Notes: generated from the letters alone by a model not told the origin. 64,000 bases of DNA from an uncultured Desulfobacter sp. (GCF_963666145.1 NZ_OY762614.1:558001-622000), one strand, 5' to 3'. Shown: positions 10,042 through 19,263, counted from the stretch's first letter. Numbers and translations: made by a program.

Positions 10042-11052
10042 ATGAAAAACGCAGATTTTTTGACCGGTATTACCACTTCGGGAACGCCTCACCTCGGCAA
10101 TTATGTGGGGGCGATTCGTCCGGCTGTTGAATCCAGTAAAAATCCGGACCTGACCTCCTATTATTTTCTGGCAGATTACCACTCCTTGATCAAAAACCAT
10201 GATCCCAAAAAACGGAAAACGTCTACCCTCGAAATTGCCGCCGCCTGGATTGCGTTAGGACTGGACTACGACAATTGTGTGTTTTACCGGCAGTCTGATA
10301 TACCCGAAATTCCGGAACTGACCTGGATTTTAACCTGCCTGACCGCCAAGGGTTTGATGAACCGCGCCCATGCGTATAAGGCAGCGGTTCAGGAAAATGA
10401 GGAACAGGAAAGAAAAGATCCGGACCAGGGTGTCACCATGGGCCTGTTTTCCTATCCCATTCTCATGGCCGCCGACATTCTCATGTTCAATGCCGCCAAG
10501 GTGCCCGTGGGCAAGGATCAGATCCAGCACCTTGAAATGACGCGGGACATTGCCGCAAGATTCAACCATACCTACAAGGAGCTGTTTGTCCAGCCCGAGG
10601 CGGTTGTGGATGAAACAGCCGCTGTGCTCTCGGGCCTTGACGGGCGCAAGATGAGCAAAAGCTACAACAACTTTATTCCGCTGTTTGATACGGAAAAACG
10701 GCTGCGCAAAATGATCATGAAGATCCAAACCAACTCTTTAGGGCCCGATGAGTCCAAAGATCCCGATACCTGCACCTTGTTCTCAATCTACCGGGCCTTT
10801 GCCACCGAGCAGGAGACCAAAAATCTGGCACAACGGTACCGGGAGGGCATTGCTTGGGGAACCATGAAGCAGGAGCTGTTTGAATACATCAATGAAATAT
10901 TAAAAGAACCCAGACTGCGCTACGAAGAGCTGATGGCCAATCCCAAAGACATTGAAGATATTTTGAAAAAAGGGGCCGTCCGGGCCAGGGAATATTCCGT
11001 GCCCTTCCTGGCTAAAGTCAGAAAGAGCGTTGGGATTCAATCACTATCTTAA
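10042..11052 (+). CDS. trpS: Tryptophanyl-tRNA synthetase
   Basis: The 336-residue length is typical for bacterial TrpRS. The class I signature appears as PHLGN near residue 16 (the HIGH equivalent), and KMSKS is intact near residue 203 in GRKMSKSYNN. The ATG is preceded by TTTAGGA. The enzyme charges tRNA-Trp in the cytoplasm. Its TAA overlaps the stop codon of the convergent pseudouridine synthase gene by three bases, leaving no room for a separate terminator. The 259 bases upstream contain no recognisable gene; a small CCGC/GCGG hairpin lies near 9870. Confidence 0.97.
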   Translation: MKNADFLTGITTSGTPHLGNYVGAIRPAVESSKNPDLTSYYFLADYHSLIKNHDPKKRKTSTLEIAAAWIALGLDYDNCVFYRQSDIPEIPELTWILTCLTAKGLMNRAHAYKAAVQENEEQERKDPDQGVTMGLFSYPILMAADILMFNAAKVPVGKDQIQHLEMTRDIAARFNHTYKELFVQPEAVVDETAAVLSGLDGRKMSKSYNNFIPLFDTEKRLRKMIMKIQTNSLGPDESKDPDTCTLFSIYRAFATEQETKNLAQRYREGIAWGTMKQELFEYINEILKEPRLRYEELMANPKDIEDILKKGAVRAREYSVPFLAKVRKSVGIQSLS

Positions 11053-11783
11053 GTTTTTGTCAGTCCCTTGATCTCTTTGGGGGTAAGGTGCCGCCATTTT
11101 CCCGAGGGCAAGGTGCCAAGCTGGACATTGGCCATGCGAATGCGTTTGAGCATGGCCACCTCATTGCCGGTTTTGCCCACCATTTTCCGGATCTGGCGGT
11201 TTAATCCCTGCTTTAAAACAATTTTAAATCCGGTTTCAGAAACCCGGCGGACCCTGGCCCGCCGGGTTTTTTGTCCGTCGATCACCATGCCCTGGGCCAT
11301 GGCGGTCAAGTCCTGGTCGCTGACAGGCCGGACGGCATACACCAGATACTCTTTTTCATGGTCATGGGAAGGGTGGGACAACCGGTTATGCAGTTCACCG
11401 TCGTCGGTGAGCAGCACAAGCCCTATGGAATCCTTATCCAGCCGTCCCACGGGATAGACCCGTTGTTTTATCGGTACGAGGTCCAGAATAATCTTTGCAT
11501 TATTCTGGGCGCAGGTTGTCACCACCCCTGCGGGCTTATTTACGGCAAGATAGGTATATTCGCGTTTTTTTTCCGATGTATAAGAAATCTGCTTGCCGTC
11601 AAGGCAGATCTTATCCTTTGCGGGATCGGCTTTGGTGCCAAGGGCTTTTACCACCGTTCCATTCACCGACACCCTGCCCTCAAGGATAAAGGTTTCGGCC
11701 TTTCTGCGCGAACACAGCCCGCTATGGGCTAAAATTTTTTGCAGCCGGATGCCTTGTTCTGTTTCAGGATCTGTAGTCGGCAT
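11049..11783 (-). CDS. RsuA/RluB/RluE-family rRNA pseudouridine synthase
   Basis: An S4 RNA-binding domain at residues 12-60 (IRLQKILAHSGLCSRRKAE) precedes a pseudouridine synthase domain with the catalytic-Asp motif GRLDKDS near 117 and the family motif LNRQIRKM near the end. At 244 residues it fits the RluB/RluE/RsuA group that modifies 23S or 16S rRNA; the exact target cannot be assigned. It begins 20 bases inside the end of argJ, so the two minus-strand genes are co-transcribed. Its 3' end overlaps trpS by stop codons only. Confidence 0.9.
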   Translation of the reverse strand: MPTTDPETEQGIRLQKILAHSGLCSRRKAETFILEGRVSVNGTVVKALGTKADPAKDKICLDGKQISYTSEKKREYTYLAVNKPAGVVTTCAQNNAKIILDLVPIKQRVYPVGRLDKDSIGLVLLTDDGELHNRLSHPSHDHEKEYLVYAVRPVSDQDLTAMAQGMVIDGQKTRRARVRRVSETGFKIVLKQGLNRQIRKMVGKTGNEVAMLKRIRMANVQLGTLPSGKWRHLTPKEIKGLTKT

Positions 11784-12945
11784 TGATTTTCACGTAGTTT
11801 TCACTGAAGTCGCAGAACAGGAACTGATCCTGGCCGTCTCCAAGATTTAGATCCAGAACTATGTCGATTTCAGGCTTCTTCATAATTTGGGCGGCCTCTT
11901 TTTCCGCATCTTTCCCCAGCCACTGACCATTTTTGACCAGCTGAACATCGCCAATATACAAATCCATTTTATCCTGGTCTACTGCGGCCCCGGATCTGCC
12001 GGCCGCAGCAGTGATCCGTCCCCAGTTGGGGTCTTGGCCGTAAATGGCGGTTTTAACCAGAGGTGAATGGGCAATGGCTTCGGCCGCTGCAAATGCATCG
12101 TCCTGGTTCATAGCACCTTTAACGGTAATGGAGGCAACTTTTGTGGCACCCTCCCCATCTTTGACAACCCGTTTGGCAAGCTCATAACAGACCTCATCCA
12201 AAACCCCTTGGAATATCCCAAGGGCTTCATCATTGTCGATCACGGCCTGGCTTTCCCCATTAGCCATACACACAAGGGTGTCGTTTGTGCTGGTATCCCC
12301 GTCCACCGTAATCCGGTTAAAGGACCGATCAGCGGCATGGGTCAGTGCCTTTTTGAGCTGACTGCTGGAAATATCGGCGTCGGTGAATACATAGGCCAGC
12401 ATGGTGGCCATATCCGGCCGAATCATGCCGGAGCCTTTGGCAACACCCATCACAGTGATTTGTTTTTCATCCCCGGACGTATTGATCGCCGCATTGCGGG
12501 ACACCATTTTAGTGCAGGTATCTGTGGTAAGAATCGCCAGGGCAAAATCTGCAATGGTACACTTGTCAAGGCTTTTCACAGCTTCTGGAATTTTTGCTTC
12601 TATCTTATCAACGGGCAGGGGCGCACCGATCACCCCGGTGGAAGAGACCAGTACATGTTCCGGATCAACCTTAAGGGCTTTGGCCACAAAGCCAACGCAT
12701 TTTTTTGCATCAGCGATGCCCTGTTCACCGGTAAAACAGTTGGCATTGCCTGAATTGACCAATATTGCCTGGAGCATGCCCTTTTCCATGATTTTTCTGC
12801 CCAGGATGACGGGGGCTGCAACCACTTGGTTTTTTGTAAACAATGCGGCTGCACAAACCGGTTTTTCCGAATAGATCAGGCCAAGATCCAAAGATCTGCT
12901 TTTTTTGATTCCGGCACAGATTCCGGCAAATTTAAAGCCTTTCAT
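11764..12945 (-). CDS. argJ: Glutamate N-acetyltransferase / ornithine acetyltransferase
   Basis: The 393-residue protein carries the autoprocessing motif KGSGMIRPDMATML. T181 becomes the N-terminal nucleophile of the beta chain after self-cleavage at the Ala-Thr bond. The oxyanion-hole region (SSTGVIG) and the substrate segment DGDTSTND are present. ArgJ recycles the acetyl group between N-acetylornithine and glutamate in arginine synthesis. Whether it also uses acetyl-CoA cannot be decided from sequence. SD-like AAGGAAA precedes the ATG. The first gene of a two-gene operon with the pseudouridine synthase; no other arg gene is nearby. Confidence 0.96.
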   Translation of the reverse strand: MKGFKFAGICAGIKKSRSLDLGLIYSEKPVCAAALFTKNQVVAAPVILGRKIMEKGMLQAILVNSGNANCFTGEQGIADAKKCVGFVAKALKVDPEHVLVSSTGVIGAPLPVDKIEAKIPEAVKSLDKCTIADFALAILTTDTCTKMVSRNAAINTSGDEKQITVMGVAKGSGMIRPDMATMLAYVFTDADISSSQLKKALTHAADRSFNRITVDGDTSTNDTLVCMANGESQAVIDNDEALGIFQGVLDEVCYELAKRVVKDGEGATKVASITVKGAMNQDDAFAAAEAIAHSPLVKTAIYGQDPNWGRITAAAGRSGAAVDQDKMDLYIGDVQLVKNGQWLGKDAEKEAAQIMKKPEIDIVLDLNLGDGQDQFLFCDFSENYVKINADYRS

Positions 12946-13310
12946 ATTTATTTTCCTTATCTTTTTTAAATCTTTCTTAAGAAAATTGACCGCGAATTAT
13001 AATTTGGTTTTAGCCGCTTTGTAAACATTGATTTTCTAAAGGCCTTTTTAATTTCTGCCCGGCTTTGGATAGACAGACCGTCGAGATCTCGCCCATTTTT
13101 GTCGAGAAAGCTCTTTTGATGAAAAAAATAGCAGCACACCCCAGAAAATCACATTTTTGATTCGTTGCACTTTACAACGCCATCATTACACATTGAAACA
13201 CTTGAATTTTAAGGAAATTTGGACCAATTGGCATATAATATACTGATGTTTAAGTGTATTATGCTTACCAACCGCTTTCAAAATTTTTTAAAAAACGATT
13301 AAAAAATCAT
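12946..13310. other. Intergenic region upstream of argJ and tetR
   Basis: These bases separate the divergent argJ and tetR genes. A GTCGAGA heptamer occurs twice near 13080 and 13105. The sequence is AT-rich with T and A runs near 13130 and 13280. No reading frame or RNA gene was recognised, and no argJ promoter could be assigned with confidence. Confidence 0.3.
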
Positions 13311-13339
13311 TTGACATGAAAAAATTTGCTGAGTATACA
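13311..13339 (+). promoter_or_regulatory. Sigma-70-type promoter of the tetR-sulP operon
   Basis: A perfect -35 TTGACA (13311-13316) is followed after exactly 17 bases by TATACA (13334-13339). The -10 lies inside the first TGAGT-N4-ACTCA palindrome, so repressor binding would block RNA polymerase directly. Confidence 0.8.
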
Positions 13340-13364
13340 CTCAGATAAAATGAGTAGTCACTCA
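13330..13364. promoter_or_regulatory. Tandem palindromic operators for the adjacent TetR regulator
   Basis: Two copies of TGAGT-N4-ACTCA occur at 13330-13343 and 13351-13364. Their centres are 21 bp apart, two helical turns, which would place two repressor dimers on one face of the DNA. The first covers the -10 box and the second the transcription start. Assignment to the adjacent TetR protein is inference from position. Confidence 0.75.
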
Positions 13365-13382
13365 AGATTTTTTAGAGGAATT

Positions 13383-13961
13383 ATGTCCAAGAAAGATGCC
13401 ATACTGCAGGCTGCCACTGTGCTGTTTTCCAAAAACGGATTCAAAGAGACCTCCACCGCTGATCTGGCAAAAATGATCAATGTGGCCGAAGGCACCATTT
13501 TTTATCATTTCAAGACCAAAGACGGATTGTTCCTGGCAGTTCTTGAAAAGACCAAAGAAATGATTCTGGAGGAATTTGACGCCTATATGGGCAACCAGCA
13601 TTTTGACAGTGGCATGGGCATGATTGAACGCGCGGTGTCCTTCCATTTATTTCTGGCCGGCAAGATGGAGAACCAGTTTCTTCTTTTGCACAGGTACTAT
13701 CCCTACCATCTGGCGGAGTCCGTACCCCAGTGCCGCAGATATCTGGAAGCCATTTACGACTGTCTTGTTTCCATCTATGAAGACGGTATCGAGATGGGGA
13801 AAAAGGACGGTTCCATTGATCCTTTGCCCACCCGCAAAACCGCATTGATTATTTTTTCCATGGTGGACGGGGTGGTCCGGTTTAAAACGTACAATTTGTA
13901 TAATGCCAACGCACTGTTCAATGAATTGGTAAGCTCCTGCAGACGCATGCTAAAGGCTTAA
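13383..13961 (+). CDS. TetR/AcrR-family transcriptional regulator
   Basis: The ATG at 13383 is chosen because TTAGAGGAATT precedes it and MSKKDAILQAA is the normal family start. An upstream in-frame ATG at 13326 lies inside the promoter. Residues about 5-50 form the helix-turn-helix (TSTADLAKMINVAEGTIFYHFKTKDGLF, quoted in part), and the remaining 140 residues are the helical ligand-binding and dimer domain. The ligand is unknown. The paired palindromes at the start of its own transcript point to autorepression and to control of the SulP transporter gene 28 bases downstream, so an anion or related stress signal is a reasonable guess. Confidence 0.92.
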   Translation: MSKKDAILQAATVLFSKNGFKETSTADLAKMINVAEGTIFYHFKTKDGLFLAVLEKTKEMILEEFDAYMGNQHFDSGMGMIERAVSFHLFLAGKMENQFLLLHRYYPYHLAESVPQCRRYLEAIYDCLVSIYEDGIEMGKKDGSIDPLPTRKTALIIFSMVDGVVRFKTYNLYNANALFNELVSSCRRMLKA

Positions 13962-13989
13962 GATTATTAATTTTAAAGAGGTGTTCGAC

Positions 13990-16125
13990 ATGTTAACCAA
14001 AATACTGCCGTTCATAGAGTGGTTCAAGGATTACTCCTTGGGCAAGTTCAAAATTGATTTTGTGGCAGGGCTCACCGTGGCCCTGGTACTTATTCCGCAG
14101 TCCATGGCCTATGCCCAGTTGGCAGGCCTTCCCGCCTATTACGGCCTTTATGCCGCATTTTTACCCCCCATGATAGCGTCGTTGTTCGGGTCCAGCCGCC
14201 AGCTGGCAACAGGTCCCGTGGCCGTGGTCTCTCTGATGACCGCAGCAAGTCTTGAACCTTTGGCGTCCGCCGGCAGTGAAGCCTTTATTGCCTATGCGAT
14301 TGTCCTGGCACTCACGGTCGGTATTTTTCAGCTGATGCTTGGCGTGCTCCGCCTGGGCCTGATCGTTAATTTTCTGTCCCATCCGGTTGTAAACGGGTTT
14401 ACCAATGCCGCGGCAATCATCATTGGTACGTCCCAGCTGTCCAAACTGTTCGGTGTATATGTGGACAAGGCGCCCCACCACTATGAAACCATTATACGGG
14501 TCATTGAAAGTGCCTTTCATTACACCCATCTGCCCACCCTTGCCATGGGGATTTTATCCATTGCCATCATGGTCGGCTTAAAACGGCTGAATCCAAGACT
14601 TCCTTTCGTTCTTGCTGCGGTTGCCATCACCACGATCATCTCCTGGGCCACCGGATTCCAGCACAATGAAACCGCAACGCTGTCCCAGATCATGGATGAA
14701 AAGGTTCAGCAGGACGTCCATGAATTTAATGAAACGATTCAAGCCATCAAGGATTTAAGTGTTGAACGTACAAAACTTACAGCCAAGATCGAAGGTAGCC
14801 ATGATGCGCCCAAACTTGAACAACTGGATTTACAATACCAGTCCACCGTTCTGACGGCCAGAATAGATGCCGCCAAAGCCAAGGCGTCTAAAATTCGTAC
14901 CGAACTTCGGGAGATGCACTTCAGTGCTGTTGAGGATGCAGGAAAAGGCATTGTGTTCTACAGAAAAGGCAGTCCCATGCCCGATGCCAGACTTGATGAC
15001 AGAACCTATCGCATCAAGATGGGCAATAAAGCCGTTGAAACACAAAGCATAACGCTGTCCGGTGGTGGTGCAGTGGTCGGCGACATCCCCAAAGGGCTCC
15101 CAAAGATCGGCATACCCAATATTAGCGTTTCCGTGTTCCTTCAGCTTCTGCCCTATGCCGTTATTATCTCCCTGCTCGGGTTTATGGAAGCCATTGCCAT
15201 TGCCAAAGCCATGGCGGCTAAAACCGGCCAACGGCTTGACCCCAACCAGGAACTGATCGGTCAGGGCCTCTCCAACATTCTGGGGTCGTTCGGCAAAAGT
15301 TATCCGGTGTCCGGCTCTTTTTCCAGAAGTGCCGTCAATCTCCAGGCAGGTGCCGTGTCCGGTCTTTCCAGTGTTATCACAAGTCTTATGGTTATCATCA
15401 CCTTGCTGTTTTTCACCCCGCTGCTCTACCATCTGCCCCAGGCCGTTCTTGCGTCGGTTATCATGATGGCGGTTATCGGGCTTGTGAACGTTTCGGGTTT
15501 TGTCCATGCTTGGCACGCCCAATGGTATGACGGTCTGATTTCCGTAATTACATTTGTGGTCACCCTGGCTGTGGCGCCCCACCTTGAAAGCGGTATCTAT
15601 ATCGGGGTCGGCCTCTCCCTGGCTGTCTTTTTATACAAAAGCATGCGCCCGAAAATCAGTCTTCTTTCCCGGGGCCAGGATCAGGCACTCAAAGATTCCT
15701 GCGTTCACGAACTTGCCACCTGTGAGCACATCCAGTTAATCCGTTTTGAAGGCCCGCTCTTTTTTGCCAATGCCAGCTACCTTGAAGATGAGATCAACGA
15801 CCGGATCCAGGCATCTTCCGACTTAAAGCACTTCATTATCGCCTGTAACGGTATCAACGATATTGATGCCTCGGGCCAGGAAGCGCTGGCTCTGATTATC
15901 CAGCGGCTGAGAAGTGCCGGATACGGGGTATCCTTAAGCGGGGTTAATGACGCGGTGCACCAAGTACTTGCCCGTACACATCTGCTTGAAGAGATCGGCA
16001 AGCACAACATTTATTCCACCATGGAAAACGCGATTTCAAGCGTGTACCCCCAGACCCATGCCAATACCAAGGAAGACCAGTGTCCATTACTTGTAAACTG
16101 CCTGGGACCCCAGTCAACTAATTAA
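13990..16125 (+). CDS. SulP-family anion transporter with STAS domain and a coiled-coil insertion
   Basis: A GTG at 13981 is in frame but touches the AAAGAGG ribosome site, so the ATG at 13990 is preferred. The first 215 residues carry the SulP signature (VALVLIPQSMAYAQLAGLP) and the first membrane helices. A soluble, charged, helical insert of about 135 residues follows (around 215-350), then the remaining helices, and a C-terminal STAS domain (about 575-690) with DASGQEAL, where the Ser is the usual phospho-site. SulP proteins move sulfate, bicarbonate or other anions across the inner membrane. Ordinary members have 500-580 residues; this one has 711 because of the insert, which may sense or bind a partner. 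Co-transcribed with tetR. Confidence 0.9.
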   Translation: MLTKILPFIEWFKDYSLGKFKIDFVAGLTVALVLIPQSMAYAQLAGLPAYYGLYAAFLPPMIASLFGSSRQLATGPVAVVSLMTAASLEPLASAGSEAFIAYAIVLALTVGIFQLMLGVLRLGLIVNFLSHPVVNGFTNAAAIIIGTSQLSKLFGVYVDKAPHHYETIIRVIESAFHYTHLPTLAMGILSIAIMVGLKRLNPRLPFVLAAVAITTIISWATGFQHNETATLSQIMDEKVQQDVHEFNETIQAIKDLSVERTKLTAKIEGSHDAPKLEQLDLQYQSTVLTARIDAAKAKASKIRTELREMHFSAVEDAGKGIVFYRKGSPMPDARLDDRTYRIKMGNKAVETQSITLSGGGAVVGDIPKGLPKIGIPNISVSVFLQLLPYAVIISLLGFMEAIAIAKAMAAKTGQRLDPNQELIGQGLSNILGSFGKSYPVSGSFSRSAVNLQAGAVSGLSSVITSLMVIITLLFFTPLLYHLPQAVLASVIMMAVIGLVNVSGFVHAWHAQWYDGLISVITFVVTLAVAPHLESGIYIGVGLSLAVFLYKSMRPKISLLSRGQDQALKDSCVHELATCEHIQLIRFEGPLFFANASYLEDEINDRIQASSDLKHFIIACNGINDIDASGQEALALIIQRLRSAGYGVSLSGVNDAVHQVLARTHLLEEIGKHNIYSTMENAISSVYPQTHANTKEDQCPLLVNCLGPQSTN

Positions 16126-16137
16126 AGGAGACCCACC

Positions 16138-17358
16138 ATGTCTATACTGACATTTTTCAGCGGTTCATATTGCGGCAAATCGTCAATTGTTTCAGATGTT
16201 ATTAATCAAAGCGGATTCAAACTGCTCTCGGATAATGATATCGTAGCCTTGGCCAGCCAGCTGTCCGGCATGTCCGAAAAAAAAATTGCCCGCTCTTTTC
16301 TTGAAAAAACATCGGTGTTCAATAAGTTTACCCATGAAAAAGAGCGCTCCATTGCTTACCTGCGTCTTGCCGTGGCAGAGAGCATTGCCCAGGACAAGTG
16401 CGTGATTGAAGGATTTACAAGCCTTTTAATTCCGGCATCCATCAGTCATGTCCTCAGAATCTGCCTAATTGCAGACAAGGCGTCCCGCATTGAAGCGGCC
16501 ATGAAAGAATACAGTTTAAGTGAAAAAGATGCCGGCAGCTTGATCTCTAAAAGTGACGAAGCACACGCCGCGTGGTCCAATACACTTTATAAAATTACCG
16601 ATCCCTGGGACGCCTCCCTGTACGACATGATTCTGCCCACGGACAAGATGACCAAAGATGAAGCCGTCGCGCTGATTCTTGAGAATTTAAAAAATGAAGT
16701 CATCCAGCCCACCAAGGCATCCAAAAAGGCCGCCGAGGATTTTGCCCTGGCAGCCCGGGTGGAAGTGGCATTGTCCAAGGAAGGTCATGCGGTGGGCGTC
16801 AGTGCCCGGGACGGTCTGGTGACCCTGACCATCAATACCAATGTTCTTTTGCTAGGAAAGCTTGAAGAAGAGCTTAAAAATATAGTACAAGAGGTGGAAG
16901 GGGTCTCTTCGGTTGAAACCCGAATCGGCAAGGGGTTTTACCAGGCGGACATCTATCGCAGATTTGACTTTCAGGTGCCGTCAAAAGTGCTCCTGGTGGA
17001 TGACGAACGGGAATTTGTCCAGACCCTTTCCGAAAGACTGCAGATGCGCGACATGGGATCTGCCATTGCCTATGACGGTGAATCCGCGCTCAATCTTGTG
17101 GAAGCCGATGAGCCCGATGTAATGATTCTGGATCTGAAAATGCCCGGCATTGACGGTATTGAAGTGCTCAAAAAAGTCAAGGCATCCAGACCTGACATCG
17201 AAGTCATCATTCTTACCGGCCACGGGTCCGACGCGGACAAGGAGATCTGCATGAAGCTTGGGGCATTTGCCTATCTGCAAAAACCTGTGGACATAGAAGA
17301 GCTCAGCAAGAATTTAGAGGCTGCCAATGAAAAAATCCGGCAGAAGCAGAAAGTATAA
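16138..17358 (+). CDS. Cytidylate-kinase-like / BON-like / receiver-domain fusion protein
   Basis: Three regions are visible. Residues 1-195 resemble the cytidylate-kinase-like family, with a P-loop G9-S-Y-C-G-K-S-S at the N terminus. Residues about 205-270 resemble a BON domain (VEVALSKEGHAVGVSA, then GVSSVETRIG). Residues 282-400 are a receiver with VDDE, phospho-acceptor D332 in MILDLKMPGIDG, and the Lys in LQKPVD. The protein could phosphorylate a small molecule or sense nucleotide under control of the receiver; activity is not proven by sequence. It begins 12 bases after sulP behind GGAGA. The kinase at 17533 and the receivers at 19264 and 20348 are probable partners. Confidence 0.82.
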   Translation: MSILTFFSGSYCGKSSIVSDVINQSGFKLLSDNDIVALASQLSGMSEKKIARSFLEKTSVFNKFTHEKERSIAYLRLAVAESIAQDKCVIEGFTSLLIPASISHVLRICLIADKASRIEAAMKEYSLSEKDAGSLISKSDEAHAAWSNTLYKITDPWDASLYDMILPTDKMTKDEAVALILENLKNEVIQPTKASKKAAEDFALAARVEVALSKEGHAVGVSARDGLVTLTINTNVLLLGKLEEELKNIVQEVEGVSSVETRIGKGFYQADIYRRFDFQVPSKVLLVDDEREFVQTLSERLQMRDMGSAIAYDGESALNLVEADEPDVMILDLKMPGIDGIEVLKKVKASRPDIEVIILTGHGSDADKEICMKLGAFAYLQKPVDIEELSKNLEAANEKIRQKQKV

Positions 17359-17379
17359 AGCACACATATGATCAACACC

Positions 17380-17417
17380 TTGCATCCGGGCAACGTAACA
17401 ACGCAGCCCGGATGCAA
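17380..17417. repeat. Perfect 12-bp inverted repeat in the transporter/kinase gap
   Basis: Arms TTGCATCCGGGC (17380-17391) and GCCCGGATGCAA (17406-17417) enclose 14 bases. No T run follows, so it is not a standard terminator. A second hairpin, GGGGC-ATGA-GCCCC (17446-17459), and a REP-like segment CCACCGGCTAAAGCC near 17486 lie before the kinase gene at 17533. The block may stabilise or process the operon mRNA, or be a remnant of palindromic repeats. Confidence 0.6.
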
Positions 17418-17532
17418 AACGCACATATAAATATATAAAACGATAGGGGCATGAGCCCCCGCTAACGAGCCGTTCCAACTCTAACCCACCGGCTAAAGCC
17501 CACCGGAATATTTCAGGAACAGGATATTCAAC

Positions 17533-19260
17533 ATGGTTCAGGAAACAAAGAATGCTCAAAAAACAGCAGAGGACAGTGGTTCAACCACCAAACTGCTTGC
17601 AGGAGAATTCCTCAATTACCGGCGGATATGGCTGCTCTCCTTTGTGCTGACAGCCCTGTTTGCCATTATTCCTGTTATCTTTTTTGCCGTTCTGGATTAC
17701 AACCTGACCCGGCGGTCCCTGGAAAATGATGCCGAGGCCAGGGCATCCCGCCTGGCCTCAAACACATGGCGGTCGCTCTCTTATTTTTTAGACGAGCGTA
17801 AAAATGCCTTACGTTACGTGGTGCGGTCCAATTCCCTGGACCAGCTTGAAGACACCCAGCAATTAAAAAAGATCTTAACGTTCCTGCACCAAAGCTTTGG
17901 GGGATTTACGGATATCGGTATTATTGAAGCCACCGGTATTCAGAGTGCCTATGCCGGCCCCCATGAACTTGCCGGTAAAAATTACATGGATCAGCAATGG
18001 TTCAAGGAGACCATGGCCCATGGGATCTCGGTAAGCGATGTGTTTCTAGGGTTCAGAAATGTCCCCCATATGTCCATTGCCCTGCGTCATACCGCCCCGG
18101 ACAACAACTTCTTTATTATCCGGGCCACCATTGAGCACCAGTTGCCTAAAATTATATCCCAAGTTAAAACATCGGGTAACGGGGATGCCTTTTTGGTCAA
18201 TGAACAGGGTCTGCTTCAAACACCGTCCCACTATTTCGGGGATGTGCTTGAAAAAACCAACCTCACGTTACCTTTGGCCACAGACCAGACCCGGACCATG
18301 TCCGTTACATTGGACAATGGACAGGATTTGATCGCAGCGTTCAGGCACATACCCGATACGCCGTTTATCCTGGTCGTTCTTAAATCCAAACAGGTGATCA
18401 TGTCCCCCTGGCATACCAGCCAGACCACGGTCATTAAATACCTGGGCATCAGCATATCTGTCGTTCTCTTATGGATCGGTACCGTTACCGCATATTTTGT
18501 GCGTCGTTTGAAATATTTAGATCTCAAACGTTCCAAATATTTTCATATGGCTGAATATGAAAACAAGATGGCGTCCATCGGCCGGCTTGCCGCAGGCGTT
18601 GCCCATGAGATCAATAATCCGTTGGCCATTATTAATGAAAAGGCAGGACTTATTAAAGACATGGCCCATTTCAAGCCGGAATTAAAACAAGATCCAAAAC
18701 TGCTTGAAATCATAGATATTATCCTGGCCTCGGTAAAGCGGTGCAGCAGGATTACCCGCCAACTGCTCAGTTTCGGCCGCCAGACCCCGACCGCTTCGGT
18801 GCCCTTGATCCTTAAAACCATTGTTGATGAAGTACTGGTGTTTCTGGTAAAAGAGGCACAGTTGAAAAATATCTTTATTGATGTTGATGTGCCGGATACG
18901 CTGCCCCAGGTGGTCGGCAACCGGGGTAAGCTCCAGCAAGTGCTTTTGAATATAGTAAACAACGCGTTTGCTGCCATGCCCCGGGACGGCAAACTGATCA
19001 TCCATGCACAGAAAACGGACGATTCATTTGTCCGCCTTGAAATAAGAGACAGTGGATGCGGAATTTCGCCTGAAAACCTTAAACATATTTTTGAACCGTT
19101 TTTCTCCACCAAAACCAACCAGGGAGGAACCGGTTTAGGGCTTTCCATCACCTACGGCCTTATCCAGGAGATAGGCGGGCGGATTCAGGTAAAAAGCAAG
19201 GTTAATGAGGGTACTACATTTATTGTAGACCTGCCCACAACAATACAGAAAGAAGAGTAA
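17533..19260 (+). CDS. Membrane sensor histidine kinase with Cache-like periplasmic domain
   Basis: Membrane helices near residues 32-56 and 299-320 bracket a periplasmic region that resembles a double-Cache ligand sensor (GIIEATGIQSAYAGP, QQWFKETM). A HisKA domain follows with phospho-acceptor H358 in VAHEINNPLAII, then a HATPase domain with N box (NIVNNAFAAM), DSGCGIS and GGTGLGLS. This is the NtrB-like class common in deltaproteobacteria. It lacks its own receiver. Three bases separate it from the stand-alone receiver at 19264, its likely partner. The ligand is unknown, but an anion is plausible from the SulP and CLC neighbours. Confidence 0.9.
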   Translation: MVQETKNAQKTAEDSGSTTKLLAGEFLNYRRIWLLSFVLTALFAIIPVIFFAVLDYNLTRRSLENDAEARASRLASNTWRSLSYFLDERKNALRYVVRSNSLDQLEDTQQLKKILTFLHQSFGGFTDIGIIEATGIQSAYAGPHELAGKNYMDQQWFKETMAHGISVSDVFLGFRNVPHMSIALRHTAPDNNFFIIRATIEHQLPKIISQVKTSGNGDAFLVNEQGLLQTPSHYFGDVLEKTNLTLPLATDQTRTMSVTLDNGQDLIAAFRHIPDTPFILVVLKSKQVIMSPWHTSQTTVIKYLGISISVVLLWIGTVTAYFVRRLKYLDLKRSKYFHMAEYENKMASIGRLAAGVAHEINNPLAIINEKAGLIKDMAHFKPELKQDPKLLEIIDIILASVKRCSRITRQLLSFGRQTPTASVPLILKTIVDEVLVFLVKEAQLKNIFIDVDVPDTLPQVVGNRGKLQQVLLNIVNNAFAAMPRDGKLIIHAQKTDDSFVRLEIRDSGCGISPENLKHIFEPFFSTKTNQGGTGLGLSITYGLIQEIGGRIQVKSKVNEGTTFIVDLPTTIQKEE

Positions 19261-19263
19261 ACT

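Noticed and set aside
17446..17520. Possible fluoride riboswitch in the region with GGGGC-ATGA-GCCCCC upstream of an operon near a CLC channel
   Set aside because: The conserved pseudoknot partners and the downstream GCTGATG/CTAC segment of the crcB motif are absent, and the CLC protein does not carry the fluoride-type signature.
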